Source of the DNA: Mesotaenium endlicherianum
Taxonomy: Eukaryota > Streptophyta > Zygnematophyceae > Zygnematales > Mesotaeniaceae
Length of the DNA: 64,000 nt
NCBI GenBank assembly: GCA_009602735.1
Contig: WELA01007798.1
Span: forward strand, 340,988 to 404,987
Direction: 5' to 3'
A program made the translations under genes and the position numbers. The notes under the pieces were generated by a model. The model had not been told where the DNA came from. It saw only the letters and a list, made by a program, of their open reading frames with translations, and did not search any database. Of this stretch, positions 18,169-30,293 are shown piece by piece (the first letter of the stretch is position 1; each line of letters begins with the position of its first letter).

Positions 18169-19835
18169 ATGGCTCAATTGTCTGAATTCAAGAGGAAAAG
18201 AAGGGCGGATGAGCCACTAGCGGAGTACAAAGAGTTCCATGGTTACATCGAATCATCCTCCATCTCCTCTCAAGAATCAGAGCAACTTCGACTACAGCGG
18301 GAGGCTCAGAAGAGGAAGGAGGAGGAAGAATAGGCCAGGCTAAGACAGGAGGAGCAGGACAAAAAAAGACGCAGAGGAAGCCAAGAAGGCAGAGGAACAA
18401 AGGTTGGCTGAGGAGAGGCAGAAGCAATAGGCTCAGGACAAAGAGAGGAGAATCAAAAGCTACCGCTACACGGTGATGGGCAAGGGCTTCAATCTTTTGG
18501 AGGATGCCTTCAAATATGTCCAAAGGAACCGAAGTGAATCACAAAGGAACATATTGCAACGGGAAGGGTAGACAGCCCAAGTTTTGACAAGTACATAAAG
18601 GTCAGCACGGGGCTTCTACTGTACCATGACTATGCCAGAAATGGTGGGGTACACGATCTGGGAGGCCAAAGCATTGGCCCAGATAGGTGAATCTGAAACA
18701 ATGCCAATGCCTGAGATTTGGGGCATAGACAAGGTCATCAGGTTGATCCCTATGCACAGAGACAGCTTGAAGGATTTCACTTCCCCCAACCAATTCAAGG
18801 CCATGTATAGTGAGGTGGAGAGAAGAAGCTGGGAGTTCTTGGGATGGGAGACCAGCCAGTTGGATTCTCAGGTCACAGGAACCCTTGTACTTTGAAGAGG
18901 ACAAATTCTGCTTTCTTTCTACAGCCCACTGACTGGCACTGGATGACCATCACCATGAAGGACGTGCAGAATGGCAGAGCTGAGGAAGACAATTTCCAGG
19001 CAGATTTGCAGGGGAAGATACTACTGCCACCTCACATTGCAGCTAGGGACCCAAGATTGGATGGAGTCGAGGACTGCATGAGTCAGGCGACACAGGAGGG
19101 TAAGACCAGGGCTAGAGATTCTTTCTTTAAGCCGAAGCCTATGCCAAATGAGCAAGTAAACAAGGGGATAAACACCTGTATGCGATCAGGACCCAGCAAC
19201 CCCCACCTGCACTCAAGAGGGGGAGGTCAGTGGGATACTCTTTATCTCGGGAACAATTGGAAGAGATGACCAAAGAGACTCCGGAAGTCTCAGAAGAACA
19301 GTAGGACAAAGAGGAGGAAGGCGCCGGAGAGGAGTCTAGCCCTGCTGAGGTACACACCCCTGCTACATTCCCCACTTTGCAACAGATCGGAAGGTCCTTG
19401 GCACTGGTAGCCTTGCAGCAGCTTGGGGATACCAGCCCACCAAGAGATCCAAATCTCCAGTGGCTTGGGAGTTTCAGCAGGACGAGTCCCACCCCTGGAG
19501 GTGAGACTCAATCAGATACAGCAAAAAGGAGGGCTGCCAAGGCGGCCGCCACAGGGCAGCTAGCATTCCCCACTCATAGAGGGCATGTACCCCTAGCCCA
19601 TGTCATGCAGCAACCCTTTGATATGTCAATGTATGTCCCTGTCAGTTTGAGAGCTGCACAGGAGAGAGCTGTCTCCATCAACTTGCAAATAGTGCAAGAG
19701 CAGGCTGCCCAGTTGCTGCGTTCACCCCTTGGTTAGACCAAGCTCGAGACTCCAGGTTTCAAGACACCATTAGACAGGAGAAGGAGATCCGATTCCAGGT
19801 CTCGCTCCCAAGAAGACCGAGCCCCTGATACTTAG
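18169..19835 (+). pseudogene. D2 ORF3 (decayed copy)
   Basis: It starts MAQLSEFKRKRRADEP and has a charged coiled coil broken by a stop (KEEEE*ARLRQEE). The central region is recognisable in pieces: YRYTVMG, GLLLYHDYARNG-like, EVERRSWEFLG, TDWHWMTITMKD, LLPPHIAARDPRLDG. After the acidic and proline-rich part it ends in an SR tail (RSDSRSRSQEDRAPDT). Frameshifts are numerous. It belongs with the D4 copy (EYKEF...ESSSISS near the N-terminus), not D1/D3, so ORF3 has at least two old lineages. C2 inserted 30 bp after its stop. Confidence 0.8.
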
Positions 19836-19865
19836 TTTGCTGTTCTCTTGATTTTAGACTCAGTT

Positions 19866-20372
19866 TGTAGGAAATTGAATTTTATTATATTAATTTGCTT
19901 TTCAATATACTCAAAGTAGTATCGTGTGGATTCAAGTGTGAATAGATACTCTAGTAACTTGCTTCATGTCCTTTGAACCTTCTAAAGCATTTTTGAAGTT
20001 AGAGGAAGGACCTAGAAGAACTCCATGTGGCAAAAGCCATTTTTAGGTCAAAAGGACATTTGTAAATTATTCTAGAAAGAGGTGGCAAGTTTTGGGATGT
20101 GTTGGGTGCCAACACATCAACATGCACCTTCCTAGAAATTAGTTATGTAGCAAGTATGTAAACAAGAGCCAAAACATAGAAAGGTATTCCATCATCACTC
20201 TTGTATGTGCCAAATTTTGAAATCACTCTTGTACGTGCCAAATTCCAGAAATATACTAACTTTCCAGAAGTCATCTCTCTTTCAAAAAGCTACCACTTGT
20301 GTTCAAAGATCCTAGTCTTGGATAGATGAAGTATTCTACTTATTAAGTACTTTATCTAACTGTTTCACTATA
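19866..20372 (+). repeat. C2 5' LTR
   Basis: It is about 507 bp, starts TGTAGG and ends CACTATA before G and the primer site. It is more diverged than the other C LTRs and has a locally repeated CACTCTTGTAnGTGCCAAATT segment near 20200-20245. Confidence 0.85.
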
Positions 20373-20373
20373 G

Positions 20374-20385
20374 TGGTATCAAAGC
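20374..20385 (+). other. C2 primer binding site
   Basis: TGGTATCAAAGC lies one base after the LTR and fits the initiator-Met-tRNA complement with one mismatch. Confidence 0.75.
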
Positions 20386-20409
20386 CAGGCACTTTGGTAG
20401 CACCATAAG

Positions 20410-21431
20410 ATGGCCGATCCTCAAGACCAACAGCAAGCTTTTGAAGGAAGCCCTTCCTCTCCAAGAGACCCTTCTCCAGCGCCGATGGGAGAGTCCACTC
20501 AACAAAATCTGCAACAACAAGAATCACCACAAAAAAGAGCATCGTCAAATCCCGTGGCAGACGCTGTAGCAAAGTTGACCCCACCACAAGGAGTTCCCGC
20601 AAATGAGTGGGCAGCCTTCCTAATGACCGTCCACAACCAAGTGGGCTTGGCCACCTATGAAGCAACCGTGCAAGCGTCAAGAGAAGCTATGGCTGCCATG
20701 GTTGCCCCTATTGCGAGCAACGCTCAAAATGCAGCCCCGGCTCAAGTGCCTCCACAAGAGCCTACAAGAGCAAGGAAACTCATCAAACCCGGCAAACACA
20801 TTCATTAAAACACCCGAAAAGGACTACGTCCCTTTTGCCGTTACCTTGCTCAGAGGAGCAGCAACATCATGGTGGCGTAACTATCAAATGGCTGTACATC
20901 AAGCTGTGGCGCATCCTGTACCCAGCCAAAAAGCCCCACCATCATATGCAAGATGGGTGGATTTTTGTGAGGTCCTCCAGAAGCAATTCATGCCCATCAA
21001 TACGGAGAAAATTGCTCGAGAAAATTGATCGTTATGTGTCTGGCCTCAAGCCCAAGGAGGCAAAAGAAGTGGAAATACGCGACTTGACGGACTTTCCAAA
21101 GATTATTGAAGTGGCTCAAAAGGTGGATACCTTAAATTTCAAGCACTCCGTGCCTTCATCTTCACGGGCAGCGGCGACGCAGGTGCTCGCAGCCCCTTCC
21201 ACATCTGAATTTGGACCCACACCCATGGAAATTGGAGTCATTAAAAGGGACCCCGCGCATGCCCGGAAGAGTGGACGACCCTCCAATGACACTTATGATG
21301 CAAGAAACCAGCAAGGAGTGAAAGCAAGACTCTCCCCGACTGAAAAAGAAGCTCTCATAATGGCTGGACTATGCTTTACATTTAAGGAGAAGGGCCATCG
21401 TGCACTCTTATGCCCCAAAAAATTTGTATAG
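20410..21431 (+). pseudogene. C2 gag
   Basis: It opens MADPQDQQQAFEGSPSS like C1 and C3 and keeps the block NEWAAFLMTVHNQVG. It then loses the LNLWLYQVETY segment by a deletion near 20800. The capsid-like part (GAATSWWRNYQMA) is in another frame, and part of the middle is deleted (KIARE then KIDRYVSGLKP). The zinc knuckle reads CFTFKEKGHRALLC, so one cysteine is lost. It is non-functional. The gag-pol heptamer region is also altered. Confidence 0.88.
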
Positions 21432-22735
21432 AAACGGACAGCGCCGGTAGGCCAGGAGCCTACCATCCAAGACCCACTTCACGAGAAGACAACAAGCCAA
21501 GTGAGGTGAAGACCCCCGTTGAAGACGACGTTCCAGCCCCAATAAGTTTGAGAGGTTACCTTGGAGGAGAAAAGTTCCACATCTTGTTGGATAGCAGAAC
21601 TGCAGATTTTGCCACCAAGCACGGAATTACTATGCGAACTCTTGACCACGACGAGGAGATTATGATGCCCGATGGATTCTCCTATACTACCCCTTCCAAG
21701 AAGACGTACCCCTTGGCACTCTCCATCAAGACTTCAAGGATAGTGTAGTGTTTTCCCCCATGCAATTGGGCAAGTACGACGTCATCCTAGGAACGCGTTG
21801 GTTGACCAAGCACAACGCCCAAGTTGATTGGAGGGACGGTACCATCAGATTCAAGAACGACATCACTTCAAGAATCTGTGTTTTGCACGCAATCCAGAAT
21901 ATCCAGACCCAGACCTCAAGAAGCCGGCACACGAGATACTATTGTCCGCCCTCCAACTCAAGAGACTTGTGAGGAAGGGACAGGAGCTTCTTTTGACCTT
22001 GATCACGCCAAAAGACATCAAGAAAGACATCGAGAGTCAAGAAGGCAGCCCCGTTCCCAAGGAGATACAAGAAGCCTTAGAGGACTACAAAGAAGTATTT
22101 TCACCGAAATTGCCCAAGGGCCATATCCCCAAGAGAGTCGTAAACCACAAGATAGAGTTGGAGCCCGGAAGCAAGCCCATCTCTTGGCCTACGTTCAAGA
22201 TGTCATACTCGGAGCTAGACAAAGTGAAGAAGCAAATCAAGAAGCTATTGGAGCATGGCTTCATTAGACCTAGCAAGTCGCCATTTGGAGCCCCGGTGCT
22301 ATTTGTCAAGAAGAAGGATGGTACCTTGAGGATGTGTGTGGACTATCGCGCCCTCAACAAGATCACCATCAAGAATCGATACCCGCTGCTGCGCATGGAA
22401 GAGCTAATGGCCCGGCTGGTTGGAGCCAAGTACTTTACAGAGCGGCTACCACCAGAGTCGAATCGCAGAATCGGACGTAGAAAAGACGGCATTCAGGACA
22501 AGATATGGACATTTTGAGTTCATGGTCTTACCATTCGGACTCACCAATGCACCAGCAACTTTCATGACTATGATGAACACCATATTTCAGCCCCTGCTGG
22601 ACAGATTTGTGGTGGTATTCATTGATGACATTCTCATCTACAGCAAGACACTTGAAGAGCATGTAAGACACGTGAAAGAAGTGCTCAACATCCTGAATCA
22701 AAACAAGCTATTTGCAAAGGAGTCAAAGTGCTAGT
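21410..22735 (+). pseudogene. C2 protease and reverse transcriptase
   Basis: The protease reads FHILLDSRTADF, so the active-site DSG is DSR and neighbouring residues are deleted. The RT is split near 22440 (TERLPPESN in place of the [11 protein letters not shown] frame). It keeps [36 protein letters not shown] and the catalytic FIDDILIYS, then stops at KESKC. There are several frameshifts and stops. Confidence 0.88.
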
Positions 22736-23415
22736 TTGCCAAACAAGAAGTGGAGTTCCTAGGTCTCCACGTAACTACTGATGGCATCAAGATGGACCCC
22801 AAGAAGACCACGGTGGTGGAGGAATGGCCAACCCCCGCGACCAAGAAAGAACACCAATCATTCTTGGGATTTGCCAATTGGTACAGGAGATTCATCCAGA
22901 GCTTCTCGCACATAGCAGCCCCCCTGACAAATCTACTCAAGAAGGACAGGCTATATACATGGACCAAGAAAGAGGAAGAGGCATTTCAAGAGTTGAAGCA
23001 AAGATTGACCACATCCCCGGTGCTTACACTCCCAAGTCTGAACCCAGATTGGCCCTTCCACGTCATCACCGATGCATCTGCCTATGCAATAGGAGCAATC
23101 CTGCTTTAAGACCAAGGCAAGGGACTGCAGCCCATTGCCTACGAGTCAAGGAAGCTTAATCCTGCCGAGCAGAATTATACAACCACGGAGCGAGAGGCAT
23201 TGACGATTATTCATGCCTTGAAGGTTTGGCGCTGCTACGTTGAAGGACGCAAGGTGTTGGTCACGATGGACCACGAGCACCTCTGGACGCAGCCGTATCT
23301 CTCACGGAGACAAGCAACATGGAGTGAATACTTGCAATAGTACAACATCACGATTCAGTACCAGCCCGGCAAGACGAACCCGGCTAACCCCCTCTCAAGA
23401 CTGCAATTAAATGCA
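22736..23415 (+). pseudogene. C2 RT connection and RNase H
   Basis: It carries [32 protein letters not shown] and FHVITDASAYAIGAILL, followed by a stop (CTTTAA near 23107). The remainder of RNase H ([19 protein letters not shown]) lies in frame beyond it. A deletion removes the EALRHL segment near 23280. Confidence 0.82.
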
Positions 23416-25075
23416 GTGATGACATCCCTGAGTACAGCTCTGGAGGCTCAATTTTCTGGCGCTCATGATGCGGACCCTTTTTACACGAATGGCGAGGCAG
23501 CCTTTGACCCACACAAGAAGCAAGTAGGAAACTATTACGTGAGACAAGACACGGGACAGAGATGCGTGCCTAATAATCAAGAGCTACAACTCTTGCTACT
23601 TCAAGAAGCACACCTCAACCCACTTGAAGGTCCTTTGGAATATTAAAGACCACAGGCGCGTTCGCAAGGACTTATTGCTGGCCAGAAATGTCTAAGCAAG
23701 TAAAGGAGTACTGCAAGAGCTGCGACACATGACAAAGAATCAAACCATGATCACGAAAGGCGGGAGGATTTCTTCAACCACTACCAATCCCCAAGAGACA
23801 TTGGACAGTCATCTCCGTGGACCTCATCGTGGACTTGCCAGTGACCCCACGCGGCTACCATGCAATATTAACAGTGGTGGACAGACTTACAAGGATGGCT
23901 CATTTCATCCCAACAACGACCAAGGTTATAGCACCCTAGTAAGCAAGACTCATCTTTAACAATATATTTCAATTACATGGCCTCCTGCAAGAATAGTTTC
24001 TGATCACGACCCGAGATTCACAAGCCATTTCTGGAAATATCTCTTCAAGAACTTGGGTACATCGCTGGATATGTCCACAGCCTACCACCCGCAATCGGAT
24101 GGACAAACAGAGCGTATGAATCGTACTCTCAAGACCTCTCTAAAGGCCTACGTGTCTACTCTGGAGCAAGACTGGGACATGTACTTGACCCCCTTGGAGT
24201 TTGTCTACAACAATACGATGCAGGCCTCTACCCAAGAGTCCCCATTCTTCCTCAACTATGGCTTCCATGCGACTACACCGCTGAGCTTCAAGGCTGGCCA
24301 TGATAGAGAACCTGCAGCGGCAGAATTTTTGGAGACTTTAGAAGAAGCCCTTGCAGCAACCACAAAAGCTCTACAACACGCGCAAGATGCTCAAGCAAAC
24401 ATGGCAAACAGGGCTGAAAGAGAAATTACATACACAGTGGGGGACGCAGTGTTACTATCATCCAAGAACATTTCCCTTAACAACTGGCCTGCCGGCACCA
24501 AGTTCTCCCCCAAGTACTTTGGACCATTCAAGAATATTGAGCAAGTCAACCCCGTTGCTTTCAAGCTAGAACTTTCCCAGACTATGCACATCGACCCCGT
24601 ATTCCACGCTTCCCTCTTCAAGCCATATGTGCAACTCGACAACAAGTTCCCAGGACGGGTGACAACCCCACCAGCCCCAACAATAGTGGATGATGATTTG
24701 GAGTAAGAGGTGGAAGACATAGTGGCTATGAGAAAATTCAGGAGGCAACAACAATATTTCATCAAGTGGAAAGGATATCCAGATTCAGAGAATAGTTGGG
24801 TGGTGGTGTATACCTTGACAAAGTTTAGAGAAAGCTGAAATGCTTCCACGCCGCCAACCCCCATCTTGGGCCAGCCCCAAGTCTCTCTACTAGAAGCCCG
24901 AAGACTTCAGAGAGGCAACTTGCCACCATCAAGAAGCAGCAGAAGACCCCTTGGAGGCAGCCTGCAAGGACAAGAAAGAGGGAAAAATGACATTAGACAA
25001 TTTTCTCTTTTTGTTGTTTCTGAACAGAAGACTAAACTTGCTACTGGTGATAGGTCTTCGCATAATAAAGTCTGA
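23416..25075 (+). pseudogene. C2 integrase and chromodomain
   Basis: It contains linker and zinc-finger remains (EAHLNPLEG, CKSCDT followed by a stop). The core is broken near 23730-24000 with motifs in different frames. An open stretch 24053-24706 has STAYHPQSDGQTERMN (catalytic E kept), the GPF module (YFGPFKNIEQ) and the path to the chromodomain, which is interrupted by a stop at 24704 and a frame change near 24800. The basic tail ends about 25075. It is dead. Confidence 0.85.
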
Positions 25076-25444
25076 AAATTTACCTCGCTGTAGTCCGTGA
25101 GTAGTCGGTCATTTTGATTCCAAGTTTGCTCACTGGTGAGCAAGACATGATGCTCTGAGTAGAAGGGGGTCAGGCTGCAGGCATTATTAGGGCAGAATAT
25201 GCCTTCTAACATTGTGCCCTCCCCTTAAGTTGGAATGCTCTGAAACTCAAGATTACGGTAGAACATCTTACAGCGCCCACTTAGACACTTACTTTGCATA
25301 ATTTTACAAAGTACAGAAGGACTTATGATTATCAGAAGTATCTGCGTTGATTTGGAGGAGTGCCTACTCTCTCAGCTCTCAACGACACCCCAAAAGTTGG
25401 AATGCTCTCAAATTTGGTGACTCGGTAAACTTCTCTGATGCGCT
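25076..25444 (+). other. C2 3' tail, truncated
   Basis: This is the reverse complement of the C1 region around 3900-4270, including a TTAGAGCATCATAT-like segment. It ends abruptly at the junction with a family-E LTR. It contains no gene. Confidence 0.7.
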
Positions 25445-25856
25445 CTAATATTTTATATTCTAGTAGTGTCGATGCATGTATGTCGACGTCAATTTGGCCC
25501 GACACGTCAGACGAGACTAATCTGGTATGCTCACGAATATTTTGGATAGGACGATTTGACGAACACTTAGGAAATTTTGTAGCTTCCTCCTCGAAAATGG
25601 CAATTAGGCCAAAAACTTTATATAGGCATGACTTCTTCGTTTCTTATCAATTTTCACTTTTGTAAATTTCTACGAGTTTGTAATGAGGAGACCTTTTATC
25701 CTAGTCCATTAGTGAGCTTCTTTTTGCTAGTAAAAAATGCTGAGTAATTTTCATAAGCTTTCTTAGTGATATGCCGCTGCACTCTTTAGTATGATCGCAA
25801 CTGATACTTTTCCTCGTGAGTTAGTACGCGTCCACAAGGGCACCCCGCCCCTTTCA
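25445..25856 (+). repeat. Family E LTR, 5'-truncated
   Basis: This matches the reverse complement of 56157-56560, including ATGCATG near the junction and CTTAGGAAATTTTGT, and ends CCCTTTCA. About 330 bp of its 5' side is missing at the C2 junction. Confidence 0.75.
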
Positions 25857-25859
25857 TCT

Positions 25860-25873
25860 TGTATCAAAGCTGG
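25860..25873 (+). other. Family E primer binding site
   Basis: TGTATCAAAGCTGG lies a few bases after the LTR end. It resembles the Met-tRNA type (TGGTATCAGAGC) with changes. Confidence 0.5.
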
Positions 25874-25947
25874 GCTAGTTTGCATATTGAATTATGGAGT
25901 TGTAGTCGGCAACTGGACGAGGCGAACATGTCGAGCATGTTGAGCGC

Positions 25948-26810
25948 GTGGAACAGACGGCACCACCTTTGTCAAGGGAGCAACAAGAGATGCAAGGGAT
26001 GTTAAGGCAGATGGCAAACGCAATTGAAGGAAAAGTCTATACACAATTTCAACAAAATATGCGCCAGAAGGTGGAGAGAATGGTGCGAGCTATAGTGAGA
26101 AACGCCGCTTTGACGATTTCAGCACCTGCATCTGTTATACCACCTATCCATGTTCAACAAGTGGTGCAGCCAGTTTTCACCCGCATCGAGAGTGTGTGCG
26201 CCTAAGCTTCAAGTGTATATCGGAGAGCGTGGATCGCCGCCTATTCATCAATGAATTTTTGGAGTGAAAAAACTTATGGAGTATTCTGCGCTCACGCCTG
26301 ACAGGCAAGTTTAGGGTTGCCTTTGTGATTACCTTGCTGAAGAAGAGTGCTCGAGCTTGGTATGAGCAAGAAGAGCAGCTGTTTGGAGTTCCTGCTACTC
26401 TTGATCAGCTATTTGAAGGCTTGAAGAGGCAATTTCAACCCATAGCACCCGAGACTATTGCTCGAGATCTATTGGTGTGCCTTCGTCAACGAGGAAGCGT
26501 TGAGGAAAAACGTTTCGCGCTTCAACGCGTTAATGCTTCAATGTCCATCCATGCACAAGTCAGAGATGATGGACAAGTTCAAGAGGGGACTCAAGCCAAC
26601 TGTGGCCAAGGAAGTGGCGCTCGAGGACCCTACGAGTCTTGGAGAAATGATGGCATTGGCAACAAGGGTGGACGATGTGGAGTATAGTCAGAGGCAGTGA
26701 GGCAGCCACAACTTTGGAGGATATCGACACTTTGAATGTCTAGCGCCAAGCACGTGTGTTCAAGGTCTAGTACCTATGGAGTTGGGACTTGTCCATGTTG
26801 TAAATAGGCA
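25948..26810 (+). pseudogene. Family E gag remnant
   Basis: The N-terminal part is EQQEMQGMLRQMANAIEGK. After a stop at 26203 comes a Retrotrans_gag-like part (ITLLKKSARAWYEQEE; FEGLKRQFQPIAPE; FKRGLKPTVAKEVALEDP), split by a frame change near 26520, and finally VPMELGLVHV near 26770. No zinc knuckle or pol follows, because a D solo LTR begins at 26857 and copia sequence lies beyond it. Confidence 0.75.
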
Positions 26811-26856
26811 CTCGTGACTCTATTTGCTTTATGTTGGTTTTGTGTGCTTGCATGTG

Positions 26857-27575
26857 TGTAATGAATCAGTATATTGGAAGATATAATATTCATTTAAATA
26901 TAATAGTTAAATAAGATCAGCTTGCTAAAATTTAATTAACATTCAGTCTGTTGAGCTTTATATAATTATCAGTTGAATGACTCAGCCGAAAGCAGCAGGC
27001 TGGAGTCAACCTAAGTCAGCTTGCTGACACATTCTTTGTCAGCCAGCTGACTTCCGTACTCGGTAGCAGCAAATTGCCTAGATATGCATTTAAGTGTGGT
27101 ATGCTAAATGAATGGCCAGATGACATCCCTAGGATAGATGGCGATTCGGGATGATGGGAGATGGCGGTGGATTTGGTTTACCGAGGTCTTGCCTGCGTGG
27201 TTAACTCCCGGGTAGGCGGTGCCATCGCACTTGCCGTTGAACAGTAAACTCATTCCATGTACATATGCTAGCTATTGCTCTCCAGTTCGGCATTTGGAAA
27301 CGAGGCCAACTCCCTTGTACAGCTCACTGAGAGAGATTTGAATCCAAGGCGAGAAGCCATTGATATGCACTGTCATCTAGCTTTGCCTATCTATGAGTTT
27401 ATTAAATGCATTATTGATGCTAGTTTACTTGCATTTGACTTACGAGTATTTTCCACTGCTAGTGTGTTGTCTTTTGCTGTTTAATTAGTTAACAGAAACT
27501 ACCATAAAGATTACTTGCTGATACAAAGAACTTCATTGATTATTAATGTCCTATTTGCTAAGGTGATTCATTTCT
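26857..27575 (+). repeat. Solo family D LTR with target duplication
   Basis: It is 719 bp, TGTAATGAATC...GATTCATTTCT, in reverse orientation relative to the D1 LTRs. It is flanked by ATGTG at 26852-26856 and 27576-27580. No internal D sequence is attached, so it is a solo LTR from LTR-LTR recombination. Confidence 0.88.
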
Positions 27576-27580
27576 ATGTG

Positions 27581-28005
27581 TGTGAGTTGATGCGTTAAGT
27601 AAACCTGCAAATAGTCAAAGTGGGTGGACTGTCGATATGATAAGCACAGGGCTCTGTCGACGAGGTAACACGTGTAGGCTTGTTAGGGATAGAGTGTGAT
27701 CAGGATTGTGGATGTGATAGTGTCAGGTGAGCAGTCGCCAAGTGAATAAAGGCAATGTGGGAGACATTGTACGGTGAACTCTTAAGTGTAAGAAAGAAGA
27801 AGAGTCTCCGAGGAAGTGTGTGTGCAAAATCTATGCTAAGTGCTTGATCTGCTTCGAGTCTCTGTGGCCTTGTCAGTGTGACTAAAGGAAGCTGTCAATG
27901 TGACCAGCTAAGTCTATGTGACTTGAAGAGAGAAGAACCTGTCTGTGTGACCAGCTGAGAGAAAGTGCAGTAAGAAGAAGAGATGGATGAAGAGGATTTA
28001 CAACA
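27581..28005 (+). repeat. Probable Ty1/copia 5' LTR
   Basis: The right end ATTTACAACA is firm because a primer site follows. The left end (TGTGAGTTG) is a guess at the D LTR duplication. It contains reiterated TGTGACCAGCT-like words. There is no second copy in the window to check against. Confidence 0.5.
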
Positions 28006-28017
28006 TGGTATCGGAGC
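28006..28017 (+). other. Copia primer binding site
   Basis: TGGTATCGGAGC directly follows the LTR end; it has one mismatch to the initiator-Met-tRNA complement. Confidence 0.75.
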
Positions 28018-28030
28018 AGGCAATTCGAGG

Positions 28031-28910
28031 ATGCCAGACTTTGATGGGAAAAGTATAGAGAACTTTGTGTGGTCAATGAAATGCATGGCGCAGTTAGCAC
28101 GGTACGAGTTCAAGGACATTGTTCTCGGGATAGATACACTGCCTGAAGAGTTGGTTGCAGGAGCATCACTAGCAGATGTGATGACCGGAGGGAAGGAGCG
28201 TGCAAAGTGGAAGAGAAAAGAGGCACATGCTTTCTCCCTTCTCATCAGGAGCTTGGGGACGGGGCCTCTGTTGAGAGAGTGCAGACTGACAACCAATATA
28301 GAAGTGTGGGATGCATTGAAGACATTTCATCAGTCAGTCAGCACAGCCAGCAAGCAGATCTACAAGAGGCAGTCCAATCAGTTTGCAATGGAAGATGAAG
28401 AAGGCATATAGGGGTACTTCTCCCGCATGCTAAAGCTAAGTCAAGAAATGCAATCTATTGAAGCTGAGGTAGCAAAGGCAGACCAAGTGATCCAACTGTT
28501 AATGGAACTGAGGCCTTAGTTAAATATGACGAAGGAGGTGCTGCTGAATATGGATGCAAATGCCATGATACTGAGAGTGGAGGAGACCAGACTGCTGAAC
28601 AGTGAGAAGGAGATGGAGATGGCGAAAGTCAAGAGGCAGCAGTAGCAGATTTGGCTCTTCAAATGGAGGAGATGAACTTGGCCAGCACAAGTCGAGGAGG
28701 AGGATGGTCATCCAGCAGAGGTGGCCATCAAGGAGGAAGAGGCAGGGGAGGAGTGAGGGCATGCTATCGCTGTGAAAAGCTTGGGCATCTGGCATCGAGC
28801 TACACAGACTTTGTCTGTTATAGGTGCAACGAGAAGGGCCACATTGCCAGGAATTGCCCACAGAGGAAGAGTGAAGGTATGTCCTCCCGTGCCCATGGAG
28901 AGAATGCACA
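28031..28910 (+). pseudogene. Ty1/copia gag
   Basis: It shows the copia gag signature: a DFDGKSIENFVWSMK start region, LRECRLTTNIEVWDALKTFH, and a UBN2-like middle with stops (EEGI*GYFSRM; ELRP*LNM). Then come an RGG-rich segment and two knuckles. The first knuckle (CYRCEKLGHLASSY) has Y for the last C, while the second (CYRCNEKGHIARNC) is intact. At least three stops and frame changes make it dead. Confidence 0.88.
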
Positions 28911-30168
28911 TGCTGTCACTGTTGAGGAAGCGTACACATGTGCAAGAGAGGAAGACAAGAACAGGTCGTATATAAACTCAGGAGCATCCAGGCACTGCAC
29001 ATCTCGGAGAGATGTCCTATATGACTACAAGCCGTGTGAACTTGTTCCAATCAAAGTGGGAGATAGAAACTTGCTGCAAGGGATTGGCACAGGAAAGGTA
29101 GTTGTGCATTCGGAAATTGGGAGGAAGCGGTGGAAGTTCCCAGTGCCGGATGTTTTGCAGAATGCTGGCGTATTGAAAAATTTGTTCTCTGTACCCAACA
29201 CCACTACATTGGGAAACAAGGTGGTTTTTGAAGACTTAGCCTGCTCGGTTCTTACTGAAAAGGGCGAAATTGTCTTCAAAGCACAGAAGGGAGCGGTCAA
29301 GGGAAGTGTGTTTAAGCTGCAATGTCAAGCTAAGCTGGTGTGTGGACTGCAGGTCATGGAGGCCAAAGCGGTTGACTCAGCAGGAATGGCCAAGGTTGAA
29401 GAGAAGAAGATTCTAGACATCAACCTGTGGAGGAGAAGTGAAGAGGGCCACAGAGCCCTTGGAGTTGGTCCATTCGGATGCGTGGGGGCCTGCTAGCACA
29501 GCAACCAGGAAGACAGGGAATAAGATGTTCATCACCTTCACTGATGACTATTCCCGCAAGGCAGAGGTGTACTTTATGAAGCACAAGGACCAGGCATGTG
29601 AGAAGTTCTTGGAGTACTAGGCAGTGGTGAAGAACCAGAGTAAGAGGAAGATCAAGACTCTGAGGACAGACAATGGAGGAGAGTATGTGAATGGGTACTT
29701 CTCACTGTACTTGAAGGAGGAAGAATCAGGCACCAACATACAGTAGCCTACTCACACTAGCAGAATGGGGTGGCAGAGAGGAAGAACAGGACGCTGATTG
29801 AGTCGGCAAGGGCTATGCTGTTTGCTGCAGACATGCACGTGAGTCTGTAGGCTGAGGTTGTAAAGACAGCAGCATATGTCAGTGCGAGGTTGCCATCCTC
29901 ATCATTGGGAGGGAAGATTCCTGAAGAAGTGTGGAGTGGGAAGAGTTTGTTTGTGCAGGACCTCAGAGTATGTGGTTCAAAGGTGTGGGCCCACAGCCCT
30001 GTAGAGAAGAGGCATAAGACGCAGCCCAGGTTGGAGAGATGTGTGTTTGTGGCGTATGTCGATGAGAGGAAGGGGTGCAGGGTCCTAAATGTCTGGATTG
30101 GTGAAGTGGTTGGGAGCGGGGACGTTGTCTTCAATGAGAGGGTGATGGAACCTGTGAACTCCAATTAA
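28911..30168 (+). pseudogene. Ty1/copia protease and integrase
   Basis: The protease motif is YINSGASRHCTS, so the catalytic D of DSG is N. After it, GVLKNLFSVPNT and a long open stretch lead to the integrase in a shifted frame: LVHSDAWGP (first D), TFTDDYSRK, LRTDNGGEY (second D) and QNGVAERKNRT (E, another frame). A final domain runs LERCVFVAYVDERKGCR...VVFNERVME. Several stops are seen (for example at 29494, 29618 and 30166). Confidence 0.88.
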
Positions 30169-30293
30169 TGTAAGGGGTATGTTCCAAAATATCTAGAAGA
30201 GGAGGTAGCAGTGCAGCCTGGACTGGCTGCATTGCCAGAGGGACTGCAGCCTGGATTGGCTGCATCTCCAAAGGAGCTCAGGTACAGCCTGAC

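Larger units (their letters stand above)
19866..25444 (+). mobile_element. Ty3/gypsy C2, 3'-truncated and decayed
   Basis: This is family C on the plus strand: 5' LTR 19866-20372, primer site, broken gag and pol, and part of the 3' tail. Similarity to the C 3' tail stops about 25444, where a family-E LTR begins, so the polypurine tract and 3' LTR are lost. No target duplication can be read. Confidence 0.88.
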
